The notes beneath the pieces are model-generated. The model ran no database searches. It was not told the origin of the DNA and saw only the letters and a list, made by a program, of their open reading frames with translations. DNA of 64,000 bases from assembly GCA_019321725.1 (NCBI GenBank), contig CM033113.1:930001-994000 (forward strand), in the 5' to 3' direction. Numbering within the stretch: position 1 is the first letter of the stretch; each line of letters starts with the position of its first letter. The translations under genes were made by a program, and so were the position numbers. Positions 52,403-64,000 of the stretch are shown here, one piece after another. Source of the DNA: Paulownia fortunei (taxonomy: Eukaryota > Streptophyta > Magnoliopsida > Lamiales > Paulowniaceae).

Positions 52403-53992
52403 ATGGAATCTCCTCGGATTACATTCCTACTATTATTTTTCGCAAAACTTTTAGTGTTGGGAGCTTCTTCAGCTCATCACAAAAATGACTTTCTTGAATG
52501 CCTTACCGTTCAATTTGAAAGCTCAAACTCGGCAACTGATGTGATTTACACCCCAAAGAATGCATCATATGCATCTCTTCTACTACCACCAAATCTAAGA
52601 CCAGCATCAACCTCCCCACAGAGACCTCTTCTCATTATCACACCATATTATGAATCTGAAATTCAAGCAGCAATTTACTGCTCCAAGAAACTTGGCATAC
52701 AGATTAGGGTCCGAAGTGGTGGGCATGACTATGAAGGACTTTCTTACACTTCTGAAAATCCTTTTGTCGAAGTGGACATGAGAAACTTTAGATCAATATC
52801 AATAGACGCTGAAGAAAAAACTGCATGGGTTCAAGTAGGAGCCACACTTGGGCAACTGTACTATACAATTGCTCAAAAAAGCAGGACTCTTGCTTTCACG
52901 GCAGGTGTTTGCCCAACTGTGGGCGTCGGAGGGCACTTCAGCGGAGGGGGATATGGGATGATGTCTCGTAAGCATGCTATTGCTGCCGATAACATCATTG
53001 ATGCCAAAGTGATCAATGCTAATGGCCAGATTTTGGACCGCAAGTCCATGGGAGAGGATCTCTTTTGGGCCATTAGAGGAGGTGGAGGTACTAGTTTTGG
53101 GATTGTTCTTGCATTTAAGGTAAAATTAATTACAGTCCCAGAAACTGTGACTGTTTTCAACGTCACCAGAACGTTAGAACAAAATGCAACCCAACTAGTA
53201 CACAGGTGGCAGTACATTGCTGATAAGGTTGATGAAAACCTGTTGCTGAGACTTTTCTTGAGAAGCGTCAGGTCTCCAACAAACGGAAACAGGACAATCA
53301 TAGCTTCTTTCACTACCTTGTTCCTGGGTCGAGTTCATGATCTTCTGCCACTAATGCAAGAGGAATTTCCAGAGCTTGGTTTGGTGGAACAAGATTGCAT
53401 TGAAATGAGTTGGATAGAATCCACACTCTTTTTTGCAGGTCTCCGCAACCAGTCCCTGGATGTTTTGCTGAGCAGAACTCAACAAATCAGGTTATATTAC
53501 AAAGGCAAATCCGACTATGCGAGACACCCAATTCCAGTACATGGTCTAAGAGGGATATGGAGATTCCTGAATGAAGAAGCTGAAAATATGGCTGAACTGC
53601 AGTTCAGTCCATATGGAGGGGTATTGAATACTATTCCCGAATCTGAAACTCCTTTCCCACATAGATCCGGTAACATATTCATGATCCATTATTGGGTGGC
53701 ATGGTCTAGACCAGGAAATTCCGAATTAGAAAGGCACATGAACTGGATCAGGAGACTTTACAGTTACATGGCCCCTTATGTCTCTCAATCCCCCAGAGCG
53801 GCTTATTTCAATTACAGGGATCTTGACATAGGGATGAATAACCAAGGGAACACAAGCTACAAACAGGCCAGTGTCTGGGGGTTCAAATACTTTAACAACA
53901 ACTTCAACCGCTTAGTTCGTGTGAAGACTGAGGTTGATCCATCCAACTTTTTCAGAAACGAGCAAAGCATTCCGCCTGTGTTATCATGGTAG
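52403..53992 (+). CDS. Berberine-bridge-enzyme-like FAD-linked oxidoreductase, copy B, intact
   Basis: Single exon, 529 residues, the usual length of the family. The frame is open upstream to 52274, but the start at 52403 is chosen because it begins the hydrophobic signal peptide (residues 1-24, MESPRITFLLL ... ASSA) and follows the TATA box by 52 bp. FAD-binding domain: His108 in RSGGHDYEG and Cys170 in CPTVGVGGH are the two expected covalent flavin anchors; RGGGGTSFGI follows. The C-terminal BBE domain has [16 protein letters not shown] and VDPSNFF. Val173, three after the cysteine, is the position reported to gate oxygen access; valine suggests oxidase behaviour (inference). The enzyme is probably secreted and N-glycosylated (NAS, NVT, NAT, NRT, NQS, NTS sites). 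Substrate unknown; relatives oxidise monolignols, oligosaccharides or alkaloids. Confidence 0.93.
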   Translation: MESPRITFLLLFFAKLLVLGASSAHHKNDFLECLTVQFESSNSATDVIYTPKNASYASLLLPPNLRPASTSPQRPLLIITPYYESEIQAAIYCSKKLGIQIRVRSGGHDYEGLSYTSENPFVEVDMRNFRSISIDAEEKTAWVQVGATLGQLYYTIAQKSRTLAFTAGVCPTVGVGGHFSGGGYGMMSRKHAIAADNIIDAKVINANGQILDRKSMGEDLFWAIRGGGGTSFGIVLAFKVKLITVPETVTVFNVTRTLEQNATQLVHRWQYIADKVDENLLLRLFLRSVRSPTNGNRTIIASFTTLFLGRVHDLLPLMQEEFPELGLVEQDCIEMSWIESTLFFAGLRNQSLDVLLSRTQQIRLYYKGKSDYARHPIPVHGLRGIWRFLNEEAENMAELQFSPYGGVLNTIPESETPFPHRSGNIFMIHYWVAWSRPGNSELERHMNWIRRLYSYMAPYVSQSPRAAYFNYRDLDIGMNNQGNTSYKQASVWGFKYFNNNFNRLVRVKTEVDPSNFFRNEQSIPPVLSW

Positions 53993-56900
53993 AGGAAACT
54001 ACTTCGTAGCTAGTCATCGTATGGCCTAATAAAATTACTGAATAAAAATGTTGCATCATAAATAATGTTATTTGATTAAATTAAGGATTAAGAAATAATA
54101 AATGCAGATTTGTTTAGTCGTTTGATTTTAGTGGCATATGCCATGTTTGCTGTACTCTGATTGTAAGAACTGTTACTACAACAATATTAATGTTATTGAT
54201 GTTACTGCAATATAATGTTGGAAGTGGGTTTGAATTCGGGTTTTTATATCTTTTGATTTAACTCAAATACAAATGTATCCTAAAATCTTGTTTTAAATCG
54301 ACTTTTTAATGTATCGCAGAAACCCAAAGAACGTATAAACAAAAAAAGGAATGAAAAAGTTGGTAGCCTATGATAGAAAGGTTGGTTGTTTTTCCTTTTA
54401 TTATTCAGGGTAAATGTGACTTTATCCTTTTAAATTTTATAATCTTGGCATTTTATTTTTTAAAAGTAATTTAATAATGCTTTCCCTCTTCAACTTATGT
54501 TTATTGTAGTACTTTAATTATTCTGCAATGGTATTTTGGATTAAATTTTCATTGAAATACTATTCGTTAGTCACCGTTGCATGTTCTCCCCTCTGCCTTT
54601 CCTGATCAAAAGCCAAGTAAAAGACTTTGTATATTTTTTATTTTTATTAATGATGAAAACACGACAAACAGTGATACTTTTGCTACATATAAAGTCGATT
54701 GTAGTACAAAAAATATGTATTTTTGCCCTTTTTTTCACTCAAAAGCCAAGAAAGAAATTTCTTAGTATTTTTATTACTTGTAACAGTGAAGATACAACAA
54801 ATGGTTGTACTTTTGCGGTAAAAGTGCTAGTCACAATATGAGAAATAACTAATAAGTAATTGCTAATAATGGCTATAAATAGTATTAGTCATGCCATTTG
54901 AGAAATTGGATTTTAGCCCTATATAACTATATAAACATTGTATTCTATGTTATTGTCATCTACGATGAAAAAAAAAATATATTTCTCACATTGCAATCAA
55001 TATTGCTTGTAGCAAAAATATCATTCTTGCCCCCAGGATACAACTCAACTGGTAGATCAATCAACATGATATATGTTTCCAGGGGCAGGGTGAGAGTTTG
55101 AATATTGGTGGGAACCTGCGACTGAATTTCGGTATGGAGCAATCACTGTGGTGCCAATGGGACCTGCGGTCGGTGTTTAGTATGGAGCAATCGCTGTGGA
55201 GGACAACTCCTTGTGCGCAGAAGAAGTTCATGGGGGAACCTGTGATCCAGTTGAGGTATATCCCATGATTACCGCTCCAAGGTTCTAGGGGCATGAGTTT
55301 TAGAGTCCAAAATATATAGTTTGACGTAAGTTGTGATATCTGGGTTATCAAAAAAAAAATAAAATCATTCTTTGTCATGCATTTACCATTGACAATAATT
55401 AAAAAAATGTAAAATCTTTTGCTTGGCTTTTGAGTTGGAAATAGAGAGGAAAATGTGTGATTGCAACTAACAAAAATCGTTCTGATAAAAAATTGATGTG
55501 AAAATATCATTAGGGTAAAAGTGCTATAATAAATATATGTTAATAAGATAAATCATATTAAATTATTTTTAAAAATAAAGTACCAAAATAATTAAGTTTA
55601 AAGGTTGATGTGCCATTGTTCTATTATTTATATTTTGAAGTTTTGACTATTCTTTTAATGTCATCTAAGTACTTGATAGTCCAATAGCAAATTTGTGGGT
55701 GTGGAGAGGTGTTTCGTAAAAATAAGAGTTATTTGGCTTAACTTTTAAGTTTTTCAAAATATTTTATAAATTGTTAAAAAGTATTTTATAATATATTTTT
55801 TTGAAAGAGCTTATAAAATAAAAAAAAATTTGATAGCTTATAATCTTCTAAAAAAATACTTCAACTCCAATTTATTTTTAAAATAAAAAATTATTTTAAT
55901 TACAAAATTACTATTACTAATATTTTAAAAGTTTCATAATCTTATTTTATTCAAAATTAGCCAAACATCCTATAAGAGAATGCTTTTATTCGACTTCTTT
56001 TGTGGATACTGGATAGGCATAATGACCGTATTCCTTTCTTTCATGGTCCGTTGGGCCTAGTTCTTTTAACTCATCCAAGGAATAGTCCAAGGGCAAAATT
56101 GTGGGCCCGGTAACTACGTGCACACAGGAAATGAATATAATGGCACCTAGGATGATCACGGTACGATTTGATAATTTTTTTTAATAATTTTAAATTGAAT
56201 TATCAAGTAAAACGAAAGTACGGTTTTAAACGATTTTGGGCGGTTGTGGGCGATTTAACAATTTTTTTACCAATAAAAAAAAATGATTAAGCCCTAAAAA
56301 CTATCTTTCGTTTACTAACAAATAGCTACATCGTTGTACATAAATTTCAACTTATTTCATATATTCTACTTATTCATTTAGTTTCATTTAGATGGAATGG
56401 TTGCTGCTTTTGGCTTGAGTCTTGAGATTGAGAGATGTGAGTTGTAAAAAAGAATAATCAGCTTAATTATTAGGGTTTGGTATGATAAGTAAATTATAAA
56501 ATTATCTTTTTAAAGTATAAATAGACAGTTCGGCTTCTGATGGTTTTTTTAGCTCTCAAACCGCAACTGCACCGCTTTTATTTAGTATTTTAAATTATAA
56601 TTTTTATGATAAATCAATATTAACGGTGCGGTACGAGACAATTCTGTTGATTTGGATGGTTTTTTTTGAAATTATGATAACCCCTAATGCCACCAATTAT
56701 GATTACCCTTTGTTTGCTTTAATGATTTCTTGAACCTTAACTATCACACTAATAAGATCTATTCAAAATGAATTAAAAACTATAGGTTATAGGTCGTCCT
56801 CAATTATAGAGTTTTTAAAATATTTTCTCTGTCATAAAGTCGTTGTTCTATTTTTTTTTAAATATTTTAAAATAAGCCGCTATTCTCTAAAATGAAAATC

Positions 56901-57340
56901 ATTATCTTCAAAATTACTCTTCAATTATAATAATAATGAGATATTATTAATTTTCAACTATTAATTATTAAAATAATAATATAATGAAATAGAAAAAAAA
57001 TTAAATTTTCAACTTTCGTCTTCGCGTGATTTCAAAGGAAAATTATTTTAGGATAAAGGGAGTATTTGAATAGTTTAAACAATGGTCATCTATAGTGTGT
57101 TGGGATCTACTACAAATATGTGGGTCTTTCAATTGAAAATAGGGAGAATAAAAAGAAAAAAAGGTTGAAAAATGTCGAATTCGGTGCCTCATTTCTTTTG
57201 TCAAATATGTATGGAAGTTCACTCATTCTCGCTCAGTCAAAAAGAGAAGAAAATTTCTGCGCATTGTCCCATTAATTCTGCCTATAAAAGGAGAGGATAT
57301 GTGAAACTCAAATTGTACTAGAAATGCGAGAGTTTGGGAG
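53993..57340. other. AT-rich 3' flank of unit B
   Basis: No gene. It aligns with 41115-44345, with scattered indels. AATAAA hexamers lie at 54028-54033 and 54041-54046. Bases about 55029-55350 (CCCCCAGGATACAACTC ... GATATCTGGG) are less AT-rich and are absent from unit A at the same place (between about 42190 and 42200), so they look like a small insertion. Confidence 0.5.
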
Positions 57341-59043
57341 TATTTAATGAGTGAATTTTAGACTCATTAATTGAGTACCATTTGCTAAATTTTTTGATTA
57401 GTTTTTAAGTATTTATGTTACTTTTTATGCATTTAGTTTGAAATATTGTAGGTAATAGCAAAATGAGAAAAAAATAGAAAGAAACATAAAATTTGGTTAA
57501 AATTTAGAATAATCTGCATTTTAGTGCTATTAAGGGCAATGTTCGTATTTCAATCATAACGTTTTTGTCCAATATCATTTTGACTTATTTTTTAAATCAT
57601 TAGAAAACCAAGAGATATATCTATAACTTTTATATTTACCATGAAATCCAATTCTTTCTATTTCTATTTATCATGAAACCCAATTCTTTCTATTTCAATG
57701 AGAAATATTAGGTTCAATAGTATGTACTTGACTAAAAGTTTCAGGTATGACACATCTTAGTATTTTAGACATAATTCTTTCTACAGATTTCATATTAAGT
57801 TGATTCAAGTGCCTATTGAAAGCTAAGACATAGAGATACAATTAATATGAAGATAATAAAAGCTAATTTAGCCTAAAAAGGGGTAAAAAATTAGTTGAAA
57901 TAAGCTATAAGTGCAGTAAAAACTCATCTTGAAGAGCAAGAGCAGCGCCTCGGTGTTGCTCTATAGCGCTTAGGCGCTGCAATGACTATTTAGGATAGAC
58001 TGTGCAACACCTAGGCATTGCAAATTAGCGCATAGGAGCTACTTGGCGGATAACTAAGGGCAAAATGGTATTTTTTGCTTTCTTTAGGTATCTTTTATTA
58101 AGTTTAAGTATTCCAAGAGCCTCCAAATCATATTTTTAAAGAGGGAGAGAGGGAGAAAAGAGAAAATAAGCCAAGAAAGAAGAAGGAAGAAGAGCAGAAA
58201 ATGCGAGATTTTTCTTTTAAGAGTTGAAAAGAAGACATTTATAAGGAAAAGAAACTCATCCTACTTTTAAATTTTATTTCATTTTTCTCTTTCTCTCATT
58301 AATTATATTATGTTCATGGATATTATTAAGTTATTATTCATTTTTATCATCATGAACTAATTTATTTCTCTAGAGTTGTGATGTAATCTAATTATGATGT
58401 TTTGAATATTTATATCAATTTAATTCTCAATTTATCTTCAAGTTGAGTTTCTACATTATTCTTAATACTTTCAATTACTTGGCCACTAATTGAATGATTT
58501 GCTATTCATATTGACCCTGGAGGTGATATATATGTCTAGTTTTATGTGTAGAAAATAATAAATTGTTTGTGAGATAGAAATATACTCACATGGTTTGTGT
58601 AGTCATATTTGAGATCCATAGAACGTAATGCATTGTTAATTGCTGTAATTCACATAGGAATATATTGGGTTACATTGATGATATTTTCATTAGACCTTGG
58701 GAGATGCTAGTGGATAATTTAGGGATTCTTGATTATTACTTGAAAAATAAATTGAAGTTGATGAGATAAAATAATCAATTCAAATTAATTATAGTGAAAT
58801 CATAACCCTAGGCTTTTAGTTATTGAATTTCATCATTAGTTGATTTTGATTATTTATTTAGTTTAGTTAGATTTTGCTAGTAATCATAAACATCAACATT
58901 GACTTTCGTTTATTCAAATAAAATTAGAGTTAATATAATTTTGATAATTAATAATTCAACAATTCTCGTGAAAATGATAATTTATTCATCATTTTATTAT
59001 TTGTTAACGATAATGTGCACTTGCATTCATAAAATCCACAACA
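57341..59043. mobile_element. Solo-LTR-like element in unit B
   Basis: About 1.70 kb, beginning TATTTAATGAG and ending CCACAACA, and homologous end to end with 45338-47003. Unit A has an empty site here (GAGAGTTTGG joined directly to CATTCAACAAAGG near 44350). So the two relatives came to lie at different sites after the large duplication. Ends are decayed and no target duplication is visible. Confidence 0.6.
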
Positions 59044-59289
59044 CATTCAACAAAGGCTAAAATAAAAATAAAGTATATGTACTTAGAAAATGAATTTGTG
59101 ATAGTCAAATTGTGAGATTTGTGGAAAAATACTGGATTTTTTTTTTCTCTTGGAGAATACAAAAGAGTTGGGAGAGTGTTCTTTCGTAACCATTAGAGTG
59201 GTTATATAATAGTTTTCTTTTCTTGAATTTGGGCATAAAACTTAAAGTTTTATTTTTTCTTTTACCAATAAATTCTCTATTAGTAGAAG

Positions 59290-59721
59290 TGTTGGGAAAT
59301 TATAAATTTTTTCGATAAATCAGATTAGTGAGAACGAAAATAACACACACAAATTTGATAACGGAGTTCGACCAATAATGCCTACGTCTCTGGACCTACT
59401 GTAAATTGTTTTATTAAAGGAAAAAATTTTACAAGTGTTTACAACACTTAAAACTCATAACCCACACAAGAATTTTTCTTCACAAAATTCTTTCTCTAAA
59501 GCTTTTCTCTAAAGCTTTTCTCTCAAACTCTCTCTAATTCTTTAATTTTGGGATGTTATACAAATGAGAGTTAGGGGGGTTTATATAGGTTTCAAAAAAC
59601 ATGAGTTGGTGGAATTTAGACAAGAAATTAGGCAAAAAATTAGGTTAGATACCTTAATTAACAATTGCCTAAATTAGGCACCCTTCATTTTTGAGCAAAA
59701 ATATTTGGCAATTTCTTGACA
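59290..59721 (-). mobile_element. Copia-type solo LTR, unit B only
   Basis: 432 bp with ends TGTTGGGAAATT...AATTTCTTGACA, flanked by AGAAG (59285-59289) and AAAAG (59722-59726), a probable 5-bp target duplication with one change. On the minus strand it has a TATATAAACC promoter box, a CT/GA-rich leader with two AGAAAAGCTTT units, and an AATAAAA signal, as in plant Copia LTRs. Unit A lacks it near 44620. Confidence 0.8.
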
Positions 59722-60855
59722 AAAAGAACGAGAACTCTTATGAACATAAGTGAATTTACAGAACCACATAATTTTTTTTGTGCAATTTTATATTATGTCG
59801 TCATAATTTATATTTTATCATCATTTTATTCGTGTGATTTGCGGGCTATTCTTAATAAATTAAAATTAAAATTTTCAATTGCTTTCATCGTGCCCAAGTA
59901 GCGGGCCAACAACATTACACCTTAGAAAAAAGAAGAAGCCGTTGATCCACTTGCTAGTTCACCTATGGATCAATCATAGAATTTCAACTCCTTTAATATA
60001 GTATATTTTTAGTAGAATTCAAAGAGCAAAGTCAAAGCAAGATATCTTCTTTTCACATTTTCCTGCATTTTTTGGGACTTCAGCAACCATAATTTGTATA
60101 ATATTGTCCCTAAAATGTGATTGACATTGATTATTAGATCAAGATCTAAATAATAGGAAGTTTTAAAACTTTACCATAGTATTTTGATCTAATTAAACCA
60201 GTTATCATGAGCAATAAAAATTGAAAGGTACATTATATAAAAAAGTCACTTTGAATCCTCTATTCTAATTTCTAATTCTATTATGCATTCCATACCATAA
60301 ATGCATATAAAGTATATATATAATAATTTTAATTAATTATTTTTTTTTAATATATACGTGACGCGCATATGTAATATGAAATAATCATTTCATGTATAAT
60401 ACATGATGAAACACGAAATTACAACACAATTGAAAGCTGAACATATTTAATGGAAGATAAAATGTCAAATATTCTATTTTTTTACGACTTTCATGCGTGA
60501 AAGAAAATCAGAGGCTTTCCACTAAAGAACATTCAAAAACCAACTCACATATATGGAGATATCCTCTTGAAAGACCAGTTTACTATTTATACATTTTTGT
60601 TCAAATAATCATGTGGAATAATGTAGAACTTCAGTGACACCAGATATTGATCCTCGACTACTTTGTTTTAATATAATAAAAAAGAAGGGTCAATATGGAA
60701 CTGGGTTTTCTTTTTTCTGTAAGAACGCATGCAGAACAAAATTAAATCACAGGAAATTAACAGGAATACAAACCTGATGTTCACATTCAAACTTTCGCAA
60801 CATGTTTCCCCAGTTATCCTCCCCTGATCAGTAGCATTATAAGTACAACACAATC

Positions 60856-61388
60856 TGTTAGGCAAATCAAACGATACATTCATATTAAAATGACACGAGT
60901 GTTTACGTGGTTCCAGTAATAACAAGCTTACGTCGATGATGGGGGAGCAATTCCACTGTAATAGAAATAACAATTAAAGAAAGTGATTTTTAATTAAACC
61001 CAACATCCAAGAGAATAATTTCACCATTTACTCAATAGATATTTCCCAACTCTCAATTTAACTCTCTTAATCTCTCTTTAATTTTCTGTCTTTAGTTGTG
61101 TGTTAAATGTAGAAAATTGTGATTCTATTTATCGCGGAGAGAAGTAGTCTTCTTCAACACTTTCTTCGGCGAGGAGAAAAAATTGTTCGGCACTTGATTG
61201 ATGCAAATTATAGAAGTGTTGATATGATTAATTTATAGCCATAGCAATAAAAATTTTCACAGTGAAAAAATCACTTACAATTAATCATATTTAATACATT
61301 ATGATTAGTACACAATTATCAATGCACTGTGGCCATTTTGATTCTTTACACTTATGCATTAAAGAAATAATTCAAGCCACTTTCAACA
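60856..61388 (-). mobile_element. Solo LTR of a Copia-type element, unit B copy
   Basis: 533 bp, same insertion as 47712-48301, with the same CAATC target duplication (60851-60855 and 61389-61393) and several internal deletions and substitutions. Its divergence from the unit A copy measures the age of the older duplication. Confidence 0.82.
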
Positions 61389-61477
61389 CAATCCATGCTC
61401 CCCAAAACACAAACTAATCATCTCTGATTCATATAAAGACTCCAAGCAATACTTCTACTCTTACATTCATTTTTCTT

Positions 61478-61813
61478 GTCATCATTTCGTGCTCACGGGC
61501 ATCTTCTGCTGATGGGCACGACGGTTTTCTTGAATGTCCCTCTGAAGAATTCCAGAACGACACCTCGATTTTCTAACAACCCAAGCAACTCATCTTACAC
61601 GTCGAGCCTGCAACTTTCCATTCAACCGCTAGCGATCATAACCCTGGAGCACGAATCCCACATCCCGCCTGTCATCTGCTGCACCAAATTAAGAAAGTGA
61701 TATGCAAATTAGAAGTCAAGGTGGCGGCCATCACCATGAGGGACTATCTTTCGTGTCACCTTAGGCATGATCATGGATTCGAATTTACCGCGGACCTGAT
61801 GAATGACATGAGT
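61478..61813 (+). pseudogene. Decayed BBE-like gene fragment, unit B
   Basis: Matches the fragment at 48390-48725 base for base as far as I can read, with the same stops and frameshifts. This identity is much higher than that of the LTR just upstream. Confidence 0.8.
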
Positions 61814-63120
61814 TTTTTGAATTAAATTAGTACAGGAGCATGCTATTAGATTTTAATATAATATGATTCAATAATTATAATTTAGAATCGTCATGTAAAT
61901 TATAAAAAAATACTTTAATTCTAAATTGGAGCGTACCTGAATTCATGACAATGAAAGCATTTGGGGTATGCGTATTCCACAATCAAATCAACTTAGAATG
62001 CTCAATGGGTCTCTCTAAGATGAGGAGGAGGAAGAGAAGAACATAATTGTATGATATAACTTGAGAACCATAACGTATGATGTTCTTTACATACTAGGTC
62101 AAAAAGAATCCTATCAATTCTGAATTTGACTAGTATTAGGTCTCTATTCATTATAAAGTCCATACCCTAAAAATATTTCTAAAGTTTCATATGGTAGATT
62201 ACTCATTTGATTCTATCAAATTGGACAACTTATAATATAATTGTTGTTCAAATATATAAGTCCATATTAATTAATTCTAACACATAACACATGCATGTTA
62301 AAAAAGACAATATTAACGTTTTGTATGAAACATATTAATTTTTAAAATTTAATAAAATCCTTAAATTTCAGCATACCTTGCTTGGTTGTTGTCCTCTTTC
62401 CAACTTTCAACTAGCAAACGCAATCAAGAGCATTCTAAGTGTGGTGGTTCCCTCAATTTCAACGCTCACAACTGCTTTAGTCAGTAATTGTAATGCAATT
62501 AGGTGGATAATTAGAAAATTAGGTTGTGTGGCCCGTCAATTAAATCATTATGCCAAGTGAAAAAAGTTTAGCTAGTTGCTTGAATTAAGTGGCCAATTGG
62601 AGGTGGTGTCAGCTATTAGCTTCTGGTTATAGTTAACAAGTAATAAAGTGATGAATAAATTATTGTTCCCATAAGTATTGTTGAATTATTAATTACCAAA
62701 TTTTAAAATATTATAGATAATAGCAAAATGATAAGAAAATGGAAAGAAAAATAAAACTTGGTTAAAATTTAGAATAATCCGTGTTTTCGTGCTATTAAGG
62801 GCAATATTCGTATTTCAATCATAACGTTTTTGTCCAATATCATTTTGACTTGTTTCTTAAACCATTGGAAAGACAAGAGATATATCTATAACTTTTATAT
62901 TTACCATGAAATCTAGTTCTTTCTATTTCAATGAGAAACATCGGGTTCAATAGTCTATATTTAACTAAAAATTTCTGGTATGACACATCTTAGTATTTTA
63001 GGCATATCTTGGACAATACATGACCTTGTATTGAAGATATAATTTATGCATGGTAATTGTGTTGGAAAAAAATTGAGTGTAATTTATATATGGCCAGAGT
63101 AACATTTTGGGATAGAATTT

Positions 63121-64000
63121 CTTGTTTGTTTTTGCATGATACTTAATCACATTCATAAAAATTAAAAATCAAAATTAATGCCTATTTCTTCAAAAGAATA
63201 AATGATGGAATTTAATATAATATATTATACTTTTTATTTTTCTTTTGCTCACTAATATAAATACAAATATATGGGCGGAATTTATCGGGAATGGGAGTGT
63301 AGTTAAAAAGATTTATAGGCAACAAGCCTAAAATTTCTTAATGGAAGAGTAAAAGAGTGGGTATAAAAGTTTTAAGCAACAAGCTTAAGAAAATGAAATT
63401 GGATATTATAATTTATGGAGAAGGTATATAAATTCAATGCCTTGAAAGAAAAGCAAGAGAAATAAGCGAAACAACATATATGGGTTGGACTTGGAAAACT
63501 CGTGATTCGCCAACTTATATTTGCCAAATAACGTGAAAGAGAAAACATCAGTAAAAATGACATGGGACTGTTTGAAGAAAAAAAAAATTACGTACCAACT
63601 TAAACACGTTCAATATTCAGAAATTTAAAACTCCGTCCCTGCACTTGCTTTCCATGTTTTTTCTTTTATTTATTTATTTTTTCTATGTCTCCATCATTTT
63701 GGTTTTATTTGAGGTATTAATAACGAATTAATAAGTGTAACACTTACCGCTTAGATTAAAATTGTGAATGAAAGTGCCTTTATATATACAACTCCCAATG
63801 AATTTTGAGCATTTTACACCCCAAGTTCAATTTCAAAATTTTGTCTAACTAATTTTTAACTCATGAAGACATGGCAAAAACCATTTTTTAATTATAATGT
63901 CAAAAAAATTAATTATTTAAGCAATTCAGAATTTGAAAACTATGTAATAAATAAAGTAATAAATACACAAATATATAAAATACGAAAAAATATTCTTTCT
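63121..64000. repeat. Start of a third unit (C), cut by the window end
   Basis: It repeats 50034-50913 with no difference that I could find. It lacks the hAT-type insertion. By analogy a third BBE-like gene would start near 65490, outside the window. Confidence 0.9.

Larger units (their letters stand above)
50034..63120. repeat. Large tandem duplication, unit B (13.1 kb)
   Basis: Second copy of the segment starting at 36431, lacking the hAT-type insertion but carrying its own Copia solo LTR (59290-59721) and a differently placed 1.7 kb LTR-like element. It holds the intact BBE-like gene. Its last part, from about 61431, is almost identical to the end of unit A, unlike the rest. Confidence 0.93.

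Noticed and set aside
55061..55510. A 149-residue open frame on the minus strand
   Set aside because: It crosses an insertion boundary and AT-rich repeat-like DNA, has no known motif and is absent from unit A.

Overview
This is nuclear DNA from a flowering plant, most likely a eudicot. It is AT-rich, its genes are split by GT-AG introns, its spacers are long and full of microsatellites and LTR or MITE remnants, and every recognisable protein belongs to a plant family. I could not run searches. Exon models come from reading splice sites and comparing the duplicated copies with one another.

Layout. (1) 1.3-30.8 kb, + strand: a tandem array of organellar primase-helicase genes of the TWINKLE family (T7 gp4-like). 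Copy 1 (1338-8429) and copy 2 (9712-16086) are primase-only, like Arabidopsis TWINKY, and stop just after the Toprim domain. Copy 3 (18773-30837) continues through the linker and a complete RecA-like helicase domain. A decayed piece of another unit lies between copies 2 and 3. Copy 3 carries a one-base deletion in exon 6 and an exon 1/exon 2 phase mismatch. Copy 2 has a duplicated exon 5. Copies 2 and 3 share a hidden 99-nt coding-like segment inside intron 9. (2) 33.1-34.9 kb, - strand: a Sec14/GOLD patellin, closest in my memory to PATL4. (3) 36.4-64 kb: a roughly 13 kb segment present twice in full and a third time in part. Each full unit carries a single-exon, secreted, berberine-bridge-enzyme-like (BBE-like) FAD oxidoreductase on the + strand (39526-41114, frameshifted; 52403-53992, intact), a decayed BBE fragment (48.4 and 61.5 kb) and transposon remnants.

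The gene order TWINKY / TWINKLE / patellin-4 / BBE-like array matches what I remember of Arabidopsis chromosome 1 (At1g30660, At1g30680, At1g30690, At1g30700-At1g30760), so this looks like an old conserved block in which two gene families keep expanding in place. The families do not form one pathway: TWINKLE/TWINKY act in organelle DNA replication, patellin in membrane and phosphoinositide traffic, BBE-like enzymes in the secreted or cell-wall oxidation of alcohols or carbohydrates. What they share is a locus prone to unequal exchange, seen as copy-number change, chimeric gene ends, gene-conversion tracts and a sharp identity jump near 61.43 kb.
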